A stretch of DNA of 64,000 nucleotides from Alphaproteobacteria bacterium. Its GTDB lineage: Bacteria > Pseudomonadota > Alphaproteobacteria > RF32 > CAG-239. Position 1 is the stretch's first letter; every line of letters begins with the position of its first letter. A program made the position numbers and the translations under genes. The notes below the pieces were generated by a model, which did not search any database, was not told the DNA's origin, and saw only the letters and a list, made by a program, of their open reading frames with translations. Below, in pieces: positions 44,956 through 53,342 of this stretch. The DNA lies in the NCBI GenBank assembly GCA_017465945.1, contig JAFTVD010000010.1:1-64000 (forward strand), written 5' to 3'.

Positions 44956-47900
44956 ATGATTAATAAAAAAGCAGTATTAGATTTGTTGGCTCAAAATAAG
45001 CTGAAAGAATTGTTTACACAGTACTTGGGGTGGAACAATTTCAATCAAACTATGCCCATTACGATAGATGGGACAAAGTATATCCTAAACGGTCTGGTGG
45101 AGAAAGAAGGTTTTGCCATTTATGAATATTGTAACACTGATACAATTCCGCTAAAATACGACATAAGGAAGAAAATAAGCAACAAACTCTCTAAAACACA
45201 GTTGGAGCATATGATCGTTTTTACTGAAAGAAACGAGCAGATATGGCAGTGGATTAAAAGAGCAACAAAAGATTCTCCTGCAGCAACAAGATCCGAAGTA
45301 TACAGCCCAAAAAACCAATCTGGTGAGAAGTTATATCAAAAACTGGAAAAATTGTTTTTTGGATGGGGTGATTATACAATATCTGATGTCACTCAAAGGG
45401 TAAATGAATCGCTTAACAAAGATAAAGTTACAAAGAAGTTTTATGAAGAATTCAAGAAGAATAAAGATAACTTTTCTAAATTCATTGAAGGTATGAAAGA
45501 AACCGTTGATAAAGAGTGGTACAGTTCTTTGATGTTGAATCGCCTGATGTTCATTTACTTTATCCAGAAAAAAGGTTTCTTGAACAATGATTTGAATTAT
45601 ATGAGAACCAAACTCGATGAAATTCAAGAAAAGAGAGGAAACAACAAATTCTACACTTTTTATAGAGAATTCCTTTTGGTGCTTTTCCATAAAGGATTTG
45701 CGAAGGAATTGAATAAGCGTTCAGCAGAAACTATGCAAATTATTGGTAAAATACCATATTTGAACGGTGGTTTGTTTGATATACACGAACTGGAGAGGAA
45801 ATATCCAGACATAACAATTCCCGACAGTGCTTTTGAAAAGATATTTGACTTTTTTGATAAGTATGACTGGCATTTGGATGATCGTCCTGTTTCTGATGAT
45901 AGGCAGATTAACCCTGATGTAATCGGACATATCTTTGAAAAGTACATCAACCAAAAACAGATGGGAGCGTATTATACCAAAGAAGATATTACGGAATATA
46001 TCAGTAAAAACACAATCATTCCATATCTTTTTGAGGCAGCAAAGAAAAAGTGTGAAGTTGCATTCAAAAGTGATTCTTATATATGGCAGATGTTAAAAGA
46101 TAATCCTGACAAGTATATCTATGATGCTGTTAAAAAAGGTTGTGATAAAGAATTGCCAGAATCTATTGCCAAAGGTGTTGATGATGTATCCAAACGAGAG
46201 GGATGGAATACTCCAGCTTCAGAAGAATATGCTCTGCCAACGGAAATATGGCGTGAAACAGTTGAAAGACGTAATAGATATTTTGATATAAAGTCAAAGC
46301 TTGAAAACGGAGAAATCAACTCCATAAACGACTTTATCACCTACAACCTAGATATACGGCAGTTTGCTGAAGATATTATTACCAATGCTGAAAGTCCTGA
46401 TGTCGTAAAGGCGTTTTATTACACTATTGCTGGTCATATTGCTGAAAAATCCAATGAGAAGGATGTTCCTGCGATGAGTATTCTTGATCCGACTTGTGGT
46501 TCAGGTGCGTTTTTATTTGCAGGTTTGAATATATTAGAGCCGTTATATGATGCTTGTATTGATAAAATGTATGCGTTCAAGCACGAAAAACCTGATTCAT
46601 ACAAAGAATTTGACAGCGTTTTAGAAAATATAGAACAACATCCGAATAGAGAATATTTTATATATAAATCTATAATTTTGAACAATCTCTATGGCGTTGA
46701 TATTATGAAAGAAGCCACTGAAATTGCAAAATTACGGTTGTTTTTGAAACTAGCGTCTTGTGCCGAGGTGGATTACAGAAAAGAAAACTATGGCTTAGAA
46801 GCTTTACCAGATATTGATTTTAACATAAGAGCAGGAAACTCATTAGTCGGTTTTGCAAATTATCAATCGGTTAGAGATGCCGTTAATCACGCAAACGATG
46901 ATCAAGCTTCATTCCTATTTGATGATCCAATGCCGAAAATAGATGAAAAAGCACAAATAGTGGCTCAAGCATATAAAAGATTTAAAGATACGCAGACCGT
47001 TTCGGGTACACACGATGATATTGTTGCAGCAAAACAAGATTTACAACAAAGATTGTCTGCACTCAATGATGAATTGAATCATTATATGGCAAAAGAGTAT
47101 GGTATTGATACGAACAAAGAAGATTGCTATAAACAATGGCTCTCAACCCACGAACCATTTAACTGGTTTGTAGAATTTTATGATGTTATACATAATCGTG
47201 GTGGTTTTGATATTATAATTGGAAATCCACCATATGTAGAATATAATGACAAGATAAAGCAATTTTATACAATTAAAAATTACACAACTGAAGAGTGTGG
47301 GAACCTTCACGCTTTCACACTGGAAAAAAGTTGTAAAATCAAGTCAAACCAAGGATTTTTAGGATTTATTGTACCTTTAGCTATTATAAGTACTCCTAGA
47401 ATGTCTACAGCCATATATTTAATAAATAATTACAGTTCATTTATATCAAGTTATGAATGTAGACCAGGAAAGTTATTTGAAGGTGCAGACATAAGAGTAT
47501 CAATAATTATCTTAACTCCAAGGAATGAATACAAATCGAAACATAATACTACAAATTTACAAAAGTTCTGCACTGAAGAAAGAGACATCTTATTTAAGAA
47601 ATTGCAGTACCAATCACTAGAGAACATTAAGAAAGAATATTTACTGATTCCAAAATTAAAATCAAATATTGAAGTATCAATATATAATAAGCTTTATTCT
47701 CAAAAAAATAAAATTTGCAATTATGTTGCTGAAAATGGTTCTAACAACAAGTTATACTATTCTTATGGCTATAGATATTGGGCAAAAGTATTAAACGAAT
47801 CAACTGAGTTTGAAGGAACCAATGCTACAAGATCAACAGGAGAGAAAGAATTACCGTTGTTGGATAATATGGATAAAAACCAAATTATAGCATCTTTATC

Positions 47901-48258
47901 ATCATCTTTGTTCTATTGGTATTACGTGGTTACAAGTGACGCACATAATTTTACTAAACATATAATATATAATTTTCCAATAGATCTTACAGGATTAGAG
48001 GGACTGAAAAGCATTAACGGCAGATATCAGGAAGATTTATATAAGAATTCTATTTATAAGACTGTTGTTTACAAATCAACGGGAGAGATCAAATACAGAG
48101 AGTACTATGTAAGAAAATCAAAATTATTTATCGATGAAATAGATAAAGTTCTGGCAAAACACTATGGATTTACAGATGAAGAACTGGATTATATCATAAA
48201 TTACGACATAAAATACCGTATGGGTGATTCCTTGAATGGTGATGGTGATGAAGAATAA
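44956..48258 (+). CDS. Eco57I-type adenine methyltransferase (COG1002-like)
   Basis: A 1100-residue N6-adenine methylase. The SAM motif is DPTCGSGAFLFAG near residue 510. Further signs are YGVDIMKEATEIAKLRLFLKL and the catalytic IIIGNPPYVEYND near 755, plus a C-terminal target-recognition region. The N-terminal 100 residues (GFAIYEYC, RRKIS-like DIRKKISNKL, MIVFTERNEQIWQWIKR) match the N-terminal domain common in helicase-linked methylases. GGAG lies 6 nt before the start. It overlaps the DprA-like gene by 11 nt. It should mark self DNA for the PLD-helicase. Confidence 0.9.
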   Translation: MINKKAVLDLLAQNKLKELFTQYLGWNNFNQTMPITIDGTKYILNGLVEKEGFAIYEYCNTDTIPLKYDIRKKISNKLSKTQLEHMIVFTERNEQIWQWIKRATKDSPAATRSEVYSPKNQSGEKLYQKLEKLFFGWGDYTISDVTQRVNESLNKDKVTKKFYEEFKKNKDNFSKFIEGMKETVDKEWYSSLMLNRLMFIYFIQKKGFLNNDLNYMRTKLDEIQEKRGNNKFYTFYREFLLVLFHKGFAKELNKRSAETMQIIGKIPYLNGGLFDIHELERKYPDITIPDSAFEKIFDFFDKYDWHLDDRPVSDDRQINPDVIGHIFEKYINQKQMGAYYTKEDITEYISKNTIIPYLFEAAKKKCEVAFKSDSYIWQMLKDNPDKYIYDAVKKGCDKELPESIAKGVDDVSKREGWNTPASEEYALPTEIWRETVERRNRYFDIKSKLENGEINSINDFITYNLDIRQFAEDIITNAESPDVVKAFYYTIAGHIAEKSNEKDVPAMSILDPTCGSGAFLFAGLNILEPLYDACIDKMYAFKHEKPDSYKEFDSVLENIEQHPNREYFIYKSIILNNLYGVDIMKEATEIAKLRLFLKLASCAEVDYRKENYGLEALPDIDFNIRAGNSLVGFANYQSVRDAVNHANDDQASFLFDDPMPKIDEKAQIVAQAYKRFKDTQTVSGTHDDIVAAKQDLQQRLSALNDELNHYMAKEYGIDTNKEDCYKQWLSTHEPFNWFVEFYDVIHNRGGFDIIIGNPPYVEYNDKIKQFYTIKNYTTEECGNLHAFTLEKSCKIKSNQGFLGFIVPLAIISTPRMSTAIYLINNYSSFISSYECRPGKLFEGADIRVSIIILTPRNEYKSKHNTTNLQKFCTEERDILFKKLQYQSLENIKKEYLLIPKLKSNIEVSIYNKLYSQKNKICNYVAENGSNNKLYYSYGYRYWAKVLNESTEFEGTNATRSTGEKELPLLDNMDKNQIIASLSSSLFYWYYVVTSDAHNFTKHIIYNFPIDLTGLEGLKSINGRYQEDLYKNSIYKTVVYKSTGEIKYREYYVRKSKLFIDEIDKVLAKHYGFTDEELDYIINYDIKYRMGDSLNGDGDEE

Positions 48259-48712
48259 AGATATTGTTTCATACATAGGCAATATTGATATTTTAAAAGA
48301 GCATAAAACCGCTTTCTTCTGCTCACATAAGTGTCCTGCTGATATTATAATCAAATCATATGACTGGGCAACACAGATGAAAAATGATGGGAAATGCGTT
48401 ATATCTGGTTTTCATACCAAAATTGAACAAGATGTGTTTGATTTCTTGAAAAAAGGTACTCAACCAATCATAAAAGTTCCAGCCAGAGGAAAATATAAAC
48501 GAATTACACCAGAAGAACAAAAGATGGTTGATGAAGGAAGACTGCTGTTTTTATTCTTTTTCCCAGACAATGTAACATACCAAACAAAAGAAACTTGTGC
48601 TAAACGTAATGAATACATAGCCCAAATAGCAAATGAAATACATATCGCCTATGCTTCACCAAATGGATTATTGGAAAAACTAACAAAACTGAACAAATCA
48701 AGTATACAATAG
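48248..48712 (+). CDS. DprA/SMF-like Rossmann protein
   Basis: A 154-residue protein resembling the DprA (DNA-processing) Rossmann fold: FFCSHKCPADIIIKSYDWA, then KCVISGFHTKIEQDVFDFLKKGTQPIIKVPARG, EGRLLFLFFFPD and KRNEYIAQIANEIHIAY. It lacks the flanking domains of true DprA. Several in-frame ATGs occur at 48236, 48242 and 48248; I use 48248 (MKNKDIVSY). It overlaps the methylase gene, so it is part of the same unit. It may bind single-stranded DNA or a nucleotide for the system; this is an inference. Confidence 0.72.
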   Translation: MKNKDIVSYIGNIDILKEHKTAFFCSHKCPADIIIKSYDWATQMKNDGKCVISGFHTKIEQDVFDFLKKGTQPIIKVPARGKYKRITPEEQKMVDEGRLLFLFFFPDNVTYQTKETCAKRNEYIAQIANEIHIAYASPNGLLEKLTKLNKSSIQ

Positions 48713-48750
48713 AATATAGAAAATAGAAACATTATAGAGACAAGAAAATA

Positions 48751-49176
48751 ATGACAGAATTACGAGCAGATAAAGAAAAAGATTTTTTTGAGCGCACTCT
48801 ATATAATTTAGAGTTGTATGAAAAAAATCACTCTAATAAGCCTGATGAATATAACTATGAAGTTACAATGATGCTTAACTCTTTATTGGGACTATTAGTT
48901 GTTCTCAAAGAAAGAACTTCAATATTGAATAATGTCGATATTAGCTTTTTAAATTATGAAGATAGCACAAAAAACTTTTTTAGACATATGAGAAACTCTA
49001 TAACTCATGGCCATTTTATTGATAATATCAAAGTAAATGAAGAAACAAAAGAAATTGAAGAAATCACATTTATTGATAAAGATCCTAAAACAGGAGATGA
49101 AACATTTAGATGTACATTAACAATGTTACATCTAAGACAGCTTATTTGCAACATGAAAGCGAGACAAGATAGTTAG
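48751..49176 (+). CDS. HEPN-like protein, possible RNase effector
   Basis: A 141-residue helical protein with the motif FFRHMRNSITHGHF, in which Arg81-N-S-I-T-His86 fits the HEPN Rx4H ribonuclease signature. It follows the DprA-like gene by 38 nt on the same strand and is the last gene before a strong promoter. No clear Shine-Dalgarno is seen before ATG 48751. HEPN proteins often act as toxins or effectors in defence units. The link to the helicase/methylase operon rests on position only. Confidence 0.68.
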   Translation: MTELRADKEKDFFERTLYNLELYEKNHSNKPDEYNYEVTMMLNSLLGLLVVLKERTSILNNVDISFLNYEDSTKNFFRHMRNSITHGHFIDNIKVNEETKEIEEITFIDKDPKTGDETFRCTLTMLHLRQLICNMKARQDS

Positions 49177-49242
49177 TTTGCACTTTTACAGATATGCGAA
49201 GCAAAAGTCAGTTAAAAAGTAGATTTTTTTAACAAAATAATC

Positions 49243-49271
49243 TTGACAGACATACTTTTAAATAATAGTAT
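49243..49271 (+). promoter_or_regulatory. Strong promoter
   Basis: TTGACA (49243-49248), 17-bp spacer, TAGTAT (49266-49271), about 30 nt before the start at 49301. It opens the run of small island genes. Confidence 0.78.
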
Positions 49272-49300
49272 TTCCTTGAAGTAATTAAAGGAGATACATT

Positions 49301-49702
49301 ATGGCTTTTGAAAGATTTGAAAACATTGGAGGAATATATGTCACCAAGGCAAGCATATCAAATCGCGGAGTTATAACTCTTAGTCAAGGAGCATGCACAC
49401 AATACAAGTTGAACAAGGATAACGCAAAATATGTGCAACTTTATTATGACAGAGAACGCAACCTGATAGGTATGATATTCGTTACAGAGAAAGATGGAGC
49501 AGTCGCAAATGTTAGGACAAGAAACACTTCTCTTGATTTTTCTGCAAAATCATTGTTAGATTTTTACGGGATTATGCCCCAAAAAACAAGTTTATATGAA
49601 GTATCAAAAGCAGATGATGGAATGATTGTTATTGATATGAAAACAGCAAGGGAGAGACAAACAAAAGATAATAATACTATTACTGAAGAAGAGAATTCCT
49701 GA
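49301..49702 (+). CDS. Hypothetical protein
   Basis: A 133-residue soluble protein. The N-terminal 90 residues look like a compact beta domain (GGIYVTKASISNRGVITLSQGA, YVQLYYDRERNLIGMIFV), perhaps DNA-binding, and the C-terminus is charged and disordered (RERQTKDNNTITEEEN). The gene has an excellent promoter and AAAGGAGA, so it should be well expressed. A strong hairpin follows. I do not recognise the family. Confidence 0.7.
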   Translation: MAFERFENIGGIYVTKASISNRGVITLSQGACTQYKLNKDNAKYVQLYYDRERNLIGMIFVTEKDGAVANVRTRNTSLDFSAKSLLDFYGIMPQKTSLYEVSKADDGMIVIDMKTARERQTKDNNTITEEENS

Positions 49703-49709
49703 AAAGGAT

Positions 49710-49772
49710 AGAGTCGGAAAGAGAAGTGTTCCGCTCTCCGACTCTGATTTGCAAAATAAACGTGTTATTTTG
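49710..49772 (+). terminator. Two consecutive hairpins after the 133-aa gene
   Basis: AGAGTCGG / CCGACTCT (49710-49745, with an inner AGAG/CTCT) and then CAAAATAA / TTATTTTG (49752-49772). The first lacks a T run; the second ends in TTATTTTGT and may terminate weakly. Confidence 0.55.
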
Positions 49773-49855
49773 TAAACGAACATTTGCATTTTATACACAG
49801 TTTATTTAAAAATCAATTAAAATCTGGAACACATAACGAAAAAATGGAGAAAATA

Positions 49856-49993
49856 ATGGTAAAACATTATTATTGTCCATCAGGTTATCATTGGGTATGC
49901 AGAGCATACATCCATCTGAAAGATGGTAGTATTTTATATGCATCACAATGTGGCAAGAAAGCATTCTGCTTCTTGGTTCCTGATGACAAATAA
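49856..49993 (+). CDS. Small cysteine-containing protein, 45 aa
   Basis: A short protein starting MVKHYYCPSGYHWVC and ending KKAFCFLVPDDK, with four cysteines and several aromatics. This could be a zinc-binding or disulfide-linked mini-domain. The frame is open from 49784, but ATG 49856 is 6 nt after GGAG and gives the compact product. A strong 10-bp hairpin follows. Function unknown. Confidence 0.5.
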   Translation: MVKHYYCPSGYHWVCRAYIHLKDGSILYASQCGKKAFCFLVPDDK

Positions 49994-49999
49994 AAGAAT

Positions 50000-50025
50000 T
50001 GGTAAGGTGTGAAAGCACCTTACCA
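50000..50025 (+). terminator. Hairpin after the 45-aa gene
   Basis: TGGTAAGGTG / CACCTTACCA with a 6-nt loop. It is very stable but followed by TACTTC instead of a T run, so it may stabilise the RNA end or bind protein. Confidence 0.5.
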
Positions 50026-50068
50026 TACTTCAGCCTAATATTCTCCATATAAATACAGGATATTTAAC

Positions 50069-50302
50069 ATGGCAAAACAAATACACACTATGTATAACAA
50101 AAGCACTGGAACTTGGTACAATAAGCAAGATGGAGCTAAACGAGTTTCAAATTGTGGTTTTAGCACACAAAAAGAAGCGGCAATAGCAGCGAGAAGCATT
50201 GCAATAAATCAAAAATTAGAACACTCAATCCATAGAGCTGATAACAACCAAATTCGAGAAAAGAACAGCTACGGTAATGATATTTATCCTCCACAAGGTT
50301 AA
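50069..50302 (+). CDS. DUF2188 domain protein
   Basis: A 77-residue protein of the DUF2188 type. These are small beta-alpha proteins of unknown function, often encoded on mobile elements. It shows the family pattern of an early GTWYNKQDGAKRVSNCGFSTQKEAAIAARSIA block and a C-terminal HSIHRADNNQIREKNSYGND. No operon partner is evident. A perfect terminator follows. Confidence 0.8.
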   Translation: MAKQIHTMYNKSTGTWYNKQDGAKRVSNCGFSTQKEAAIAARSIAINQKLEHSIHRADNNQIREKNSYGNDIYPPQG

Positions 50303-50313
50303 CATTACAAAGG

Positions 50314-50342
50314 AAAGGAGACTTAGTCTCCTTTCTTTTTTC
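50314..50342. terminator. Intrinsic terminator
   Basis: AAAGGAGAC / GTCTCCTTT with a 3-nt loop followed by a T-rich run. Confidence 0.9.
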
Positions 50343-50398
50343 AAAAAAATCCACGGGCATTCATTTTTTTGCGGACGAATTAGAAAAAGCACGACAGG

Positions 50399-50426
50399 AT
50401 GTGTTTATGATAACAAATAAACACAT
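50399..50426. promoter_or_regulatory. Operator-like 10-bp inverted repeat
   Basis: ATGTGTTTAT / ATAAACACAT around 8 nt, 18 nt before the gene at 50444. There is no T run. The preceding CGACAGGAT (50392-50400) and TGCGGACGA (50370-50378) both recur upstream of the integrase (56465 and 56376). Confidence 0.5.
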
Positions 50427-50443
50427 ATCTGAAAGGCTTATAA

Positions 50444-50824
50444 ATGCTTGCAACAAATGATAATTCCAGTATTAAATCTTACACTTTAAGCAATTTAATG
50501 TCATATTGCTATGGCACAGAACATTATTACACCAACCCCATACATTCATTCAAATACACAGATGGAGTAAAGGTTTTTTGCGAAAATGCCCAAAGCTATT
50601 GGCTTTTGGACATAGTTAATAGTGTGGCTCGTTTCTATAAAAGAATGCACCAAGACCTAATCATCATCAAACTCATTGTAAATCAAGATAACAAAGCTTC
50701 AATTACTTTTGAAGACACTCTCGGTATTTTCTTTTCTCAGATTATTCCTTTCACTGATTGTCCAGAAGGTGAATGGCTGTTTTATTTTAATGACAACGTA
50801 TTTTTTTGGAATGGAGAGTACTAA
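50444..50824 (+). CDS. DUF6876 family protein
   Basis: A 126-residue protein matching DUF6876, a family of unknown function on plasmids and islands. The conserved centre is GTEHYYTNPIHSFKYTDGVKVFCENAQSYWLLDIV, and it ends PEGEWLFYFNDNVFFWNGEY. AAGG precedes ATG 50444. The stop overlaps the start of the ankyrin gene by one base (TAATG), so the two products are made together. Confidence 0.75.
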   Translation: MLATNDNSSIKSYTLSNLMSYCYGTEHYYTNPIHSFKYTDGVKVFCENAQSYWLLDIVNSVARFYKRMHQDLIIIKLIVNQDNKASITFEDTLGIFFSQIIPFTDCPEGEWLFYFNDNVFFWNGEY

Positions 50825-51279
50825 TGAATAAGTTATTGAGAGCTTTAATAGAAAGAGATTTGAACCAAGCAAGAGAGCTAATCAAACAAGGAGAAAAACT
50901 AAACGAACCATACAACAACAATGGTTGGACACCTTTTTTATGGTTAGTTAAAGAGTTTTATGAAGCTGAGATTGTTGAGGAATTCATCAAATTAGGTGGA
51001 GATGTTAATCAATGTACAAAAGAAAACCTATCTCCATTGATGATTGCTGTAACCCATAGAAGCTCTCCGGATGTGATAGAACTCCTCATACAATATGGTG
51101 CAAATGTTGACCATCAAGACAACTATGGACATACTGCAATTATGAAATTAATAAAACACCCTCAATTAGCTATGAGAAAATCTATCTTGCAAGCCTTGAT
51201 AGACAACGGATGCGACTTAACCACCTTACGAAACGTCCAAGGCAAAACAGCAATAGATATGATTTTGGAGAGGATTTAG
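50824..51279 (+). CDS. Ankyrin-repeat protein
   Basis: A 151-residue protein made almost wholly of ankyrin units, about four: NKLLRALIERDLNQARELIKQG, NGWTPFLWLVKEFYEAEIVEEFIKLGGDV, ENLSPLMIAVTHRSSPDVIELLIQYGANVDHQDNYGHTAIMKLI, and a final SILQALIDNGCDLTTLRNVQGKTA. The frame starts 6 codons earlier, but ATG 50824 follows GGAGAG and the previous stop. It is coupled to the DUF6876 gene, which it may bind. The 108-nt gap after it shows nothing clear. Confidence 0.85.
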   Translation: MNKLLRALIERDLNQARELIKQGEKLNEPYNNNGWTPFLWLVKEFYEAEIVEEFIKLGGDVNQCTKENLSPLMIAVTHRSSPDVIELLIQYGANVDHQDNYGHTAIMKLIKHPQLAMRKSILQALIDNGCDLTTLRNVQGKTAIDMILERI

Positions 51280-51387
51280 GAAATAAGTGCCATTATATGA
51301 CATTATGTAATCATAATATCTTGAAAATAAAATTAATTCCTGCAATACTTCGTACATAGAGAACAATAACTAGGCTTATGAGATATA

Positions 51388-52896
51388 ATGACAACCAAAC
51401 ACTACATATCAGAAAATGAAGAACTTATGAAACTTTGGGATTGGGAAGCTAATAAAGAATTAAATCCGGCCAATATAAGTATACATAGCCATAAAAGAGT
51501 TTGGTGGAAATGTGAAAAATGTGGTTATCTTTGGCAACAAGCTATAATTGATAGAATAGATAGAAATAACTCTGTGAGAAAATGTAAAAATTGTTTGCAC
51601 AAATCAAATGCAGGTATAGATGATTTAGCAACATTACGCCCTGAAATAGCTAAAGAATGGCATCCAACTAAAAATGGAGAATTAACTCCTCAAGATGTAA
51701 AACAATATAGTAATAAAAAAGTTTGGTGGTTATGCCCTAATAATCATGAATATCAAGCAAGAATAGGAGAAAGAACAAGAAGACAAGGAACTAATTGTCC
51801 TATTTGTTATAAACAATGTAGAACTTCTTTTCCTGAGCAAGCTTTTTATTATTATATTAAGCAGTTATATTCTGATGCAATAAACGGGTTTAGAGCAGAA
51901 TTTTTAGAAAATATGGAACTTGATATTTACATCCCATCTTTAAATTGGGGAATTGAATACGATGGTGAAGCGTGGCACCGAAAAGATAAATTGAAACGTG
52001 AGCAGAAAAAATATAAAAAATGTGTAGAAAATGGAATAAAACTTATAAGAATTAGAGAAAAGATAGCTCCTTTATGTTCTGATATAGCAGATGAACAGAT
52101 ACAAATAATTCAAAAAGATGGTAAAGATAATCTTGAAGAAACTATTAAATATATACTAAAAAGAATAAACTTTACTCGTAAAAGTATAGTAATTGATTTA
52201 GATAAAGATGAAATTAAAATACGTGAAGAATATCAAAGCAAAATAAAAGATTCTGTTGCAGAATTGTATCCTGAACTAATCAAAGATTGGCATCCAACAA
52301 AGAATGGACATTTAACTCCTAATGATTGTAAAGCTGGTTCAGTTTATAAGGTTTGGTGGAAATGTCCAACATGTGGATATGAATGGCAAGCATCACCTCA
52401 AAAAAGATGTGGAAGAGGACATGGTTGTTTAAATTGTTCTAAACAAGCACCTTTAGTCGGTGTAAATGATTTAGCCACATTATATCCAGAAATAGCTAAA
52501 GAATGGCATCCTATTAAAAACGGAAATATTAAACCCACAGATATTAGACCTAAAAGCAATAGAATATATTGGTGGAAGTGTTCAAAATGTGGATATGAAT
52601 GGCAAGCAACAGGAAATAACCGTATAGGACACAAATCAGGATGTCCTGCTTGTGCAGGTAGAGTTCCAGTTATAGGTGTAAGTGATTTTTTTACTGTATG
52701 CCCTGAATTAAAAAAAGAATGGGATAATGAACTAAATCAAGATATTGATATTACAACTTTACCATTAGGATCTCATACAAAAGTCTGGTGGAAATGTGAA
52801 AAGTGTGCTCATAGATGGCAATCAGAAGTTAGACAACGTGTAAAAGGTTTAGGTAAATGTCCTAATTGTTCTAAACATTCAAAAAGAAAGAAATAA
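51388..52896 (+). CDS. Zinc-ribbon protein with embedded nuclease domain
   Basis: 502 residues with five treble-clef/zinc-ribbon units of the DUF4379 type, each with a VWWKCxxCxYxWQ pattern and a later CxxC (about residues 30-68, 92-145, 308-355, 375-425, 445-497). Between units two and three (about 150-235) lies a PD-(D/E)XK-like nuclease resembling Vsr/DUF559: FPEQAFYYYIKQ, MELDIYIPSLNWGIEYDGEAWH, GIKLIRIRE. No clear Shine-Dalgarno is visible. It may read DNA through the ribbons and cut it; probably a defence or homing-type nuclease. Confidence 0.82.
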   Translation: MTTKHYISENEELMKLWDWEANKELNPANISIHSHKRVWWKCEKCGYLWQQAIIDRIDRNNSVRKCKNCLHKSNAGIDDLATLRPEIAKEWHPTKNGELTPQDVKQYSNKKVWWLCPNNHEYQARIGERTRRQGTNCPICYKQCRTSFPEQAFYYYIKQLYSDAINGFRAEFLENMELDIYIPSLNWGIEYDGEAWHRKDKLKREQKKYKKCVENGIKLIRIREKIAPLCSDIADEQIQIIQKDGKDNLEETIKYILKRINFTRKSIVIDLDKDEIKIREEYQSKIKDSVAELYPELIKDWHPTKNGHLTPNDCKAGSVYKVWWKCPTCGYEWQASPQKRCGRGHGCLNCSKQAPLVGVNDLATLYPEIAKEWHPIKNGNIKPTDIRPKSNRIYWWKCSKCGYEWQATGNNRIGHKSGCPACAGRVPVIGVSDFFTVCPELKKEWDNELNQDIDITTLPLGSHTKVWWKCEKCAHRWQSEVRQRVKGLGKCPNCSKHSKRKK

Positions 52897-52943
52897 CAGA
52901 TTCCACTTTTTAATCAAAATCATATTTTTAGATAAATAAAAAT

Positions 52944-53342
52944 ATGAGTATAAGAAATGTATTAAATAATTTGGATTTAGTGATATCAAAGAAAGACCAA
53001 ATATTAAGAAGGCCTGATATTGGTACTATCATTATTAAAGAAGCAGGTATTTCTGCAAACAAGCATATTCCATTTACTTTAGATAACTTGGTTAGACTTT
53101 GGACTGAGAACACTCGTTGGAAAATCAAACACAATGGACATTCCATATACATCTATAAAATCAAAATGATTGATTATAAATTTAACATTGTTGCCTATGG
53201 ATGGGATGAAACTCTTCAAAAGCCAATTAAATTAAATGGCTTGTCTTATCAGCAGTTGTTTAATGATGCAGTAAAAGTTGGAGTCCGTCCACCAAATTCC
53301 ACAGTTAAACTTAATGATGCCATTGAAGTATTAAGAGGATAA
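52944..53342 (+). CDS. Hypothetical protein
   Basis: A 132-residue basic soluble protein with no motif I know. It has a helical start (SIRNVLNNLDLVISKKDQIL), a central beta-rich part (WKIKHNGHSIYIYKIKMIDYKFNIVAYGWDE), and a C-terminal VGVRPPNSTVKLNDAIEVL. It begins 47 nt after the zinc-ribbon nuclease gene on the same strand and ends against a convergent gene without a spacer. A role with the nuclease is possible but not shown. Confidence 0.6.
   Translation: MSIRNVLNNLDLVISKKDQILRRPDIGTIIIKEAGISANKHIPFTLDNLVRLWTENTRWKIKHNGHSIYIYKIKMIDYKFNIVAYGWDETLQKPIKLNGLSYQQLFNDAVKVGVRPPNSTVKLNDAIEVLRG

Noticed and set aside
41615-48258. A DISARM or BREX system
   Set aside because: The helicase and methylase could suggest it, but drmA/drmB and brxC/pglZ homologues are absent; only a restriction-like cassette can be supported.
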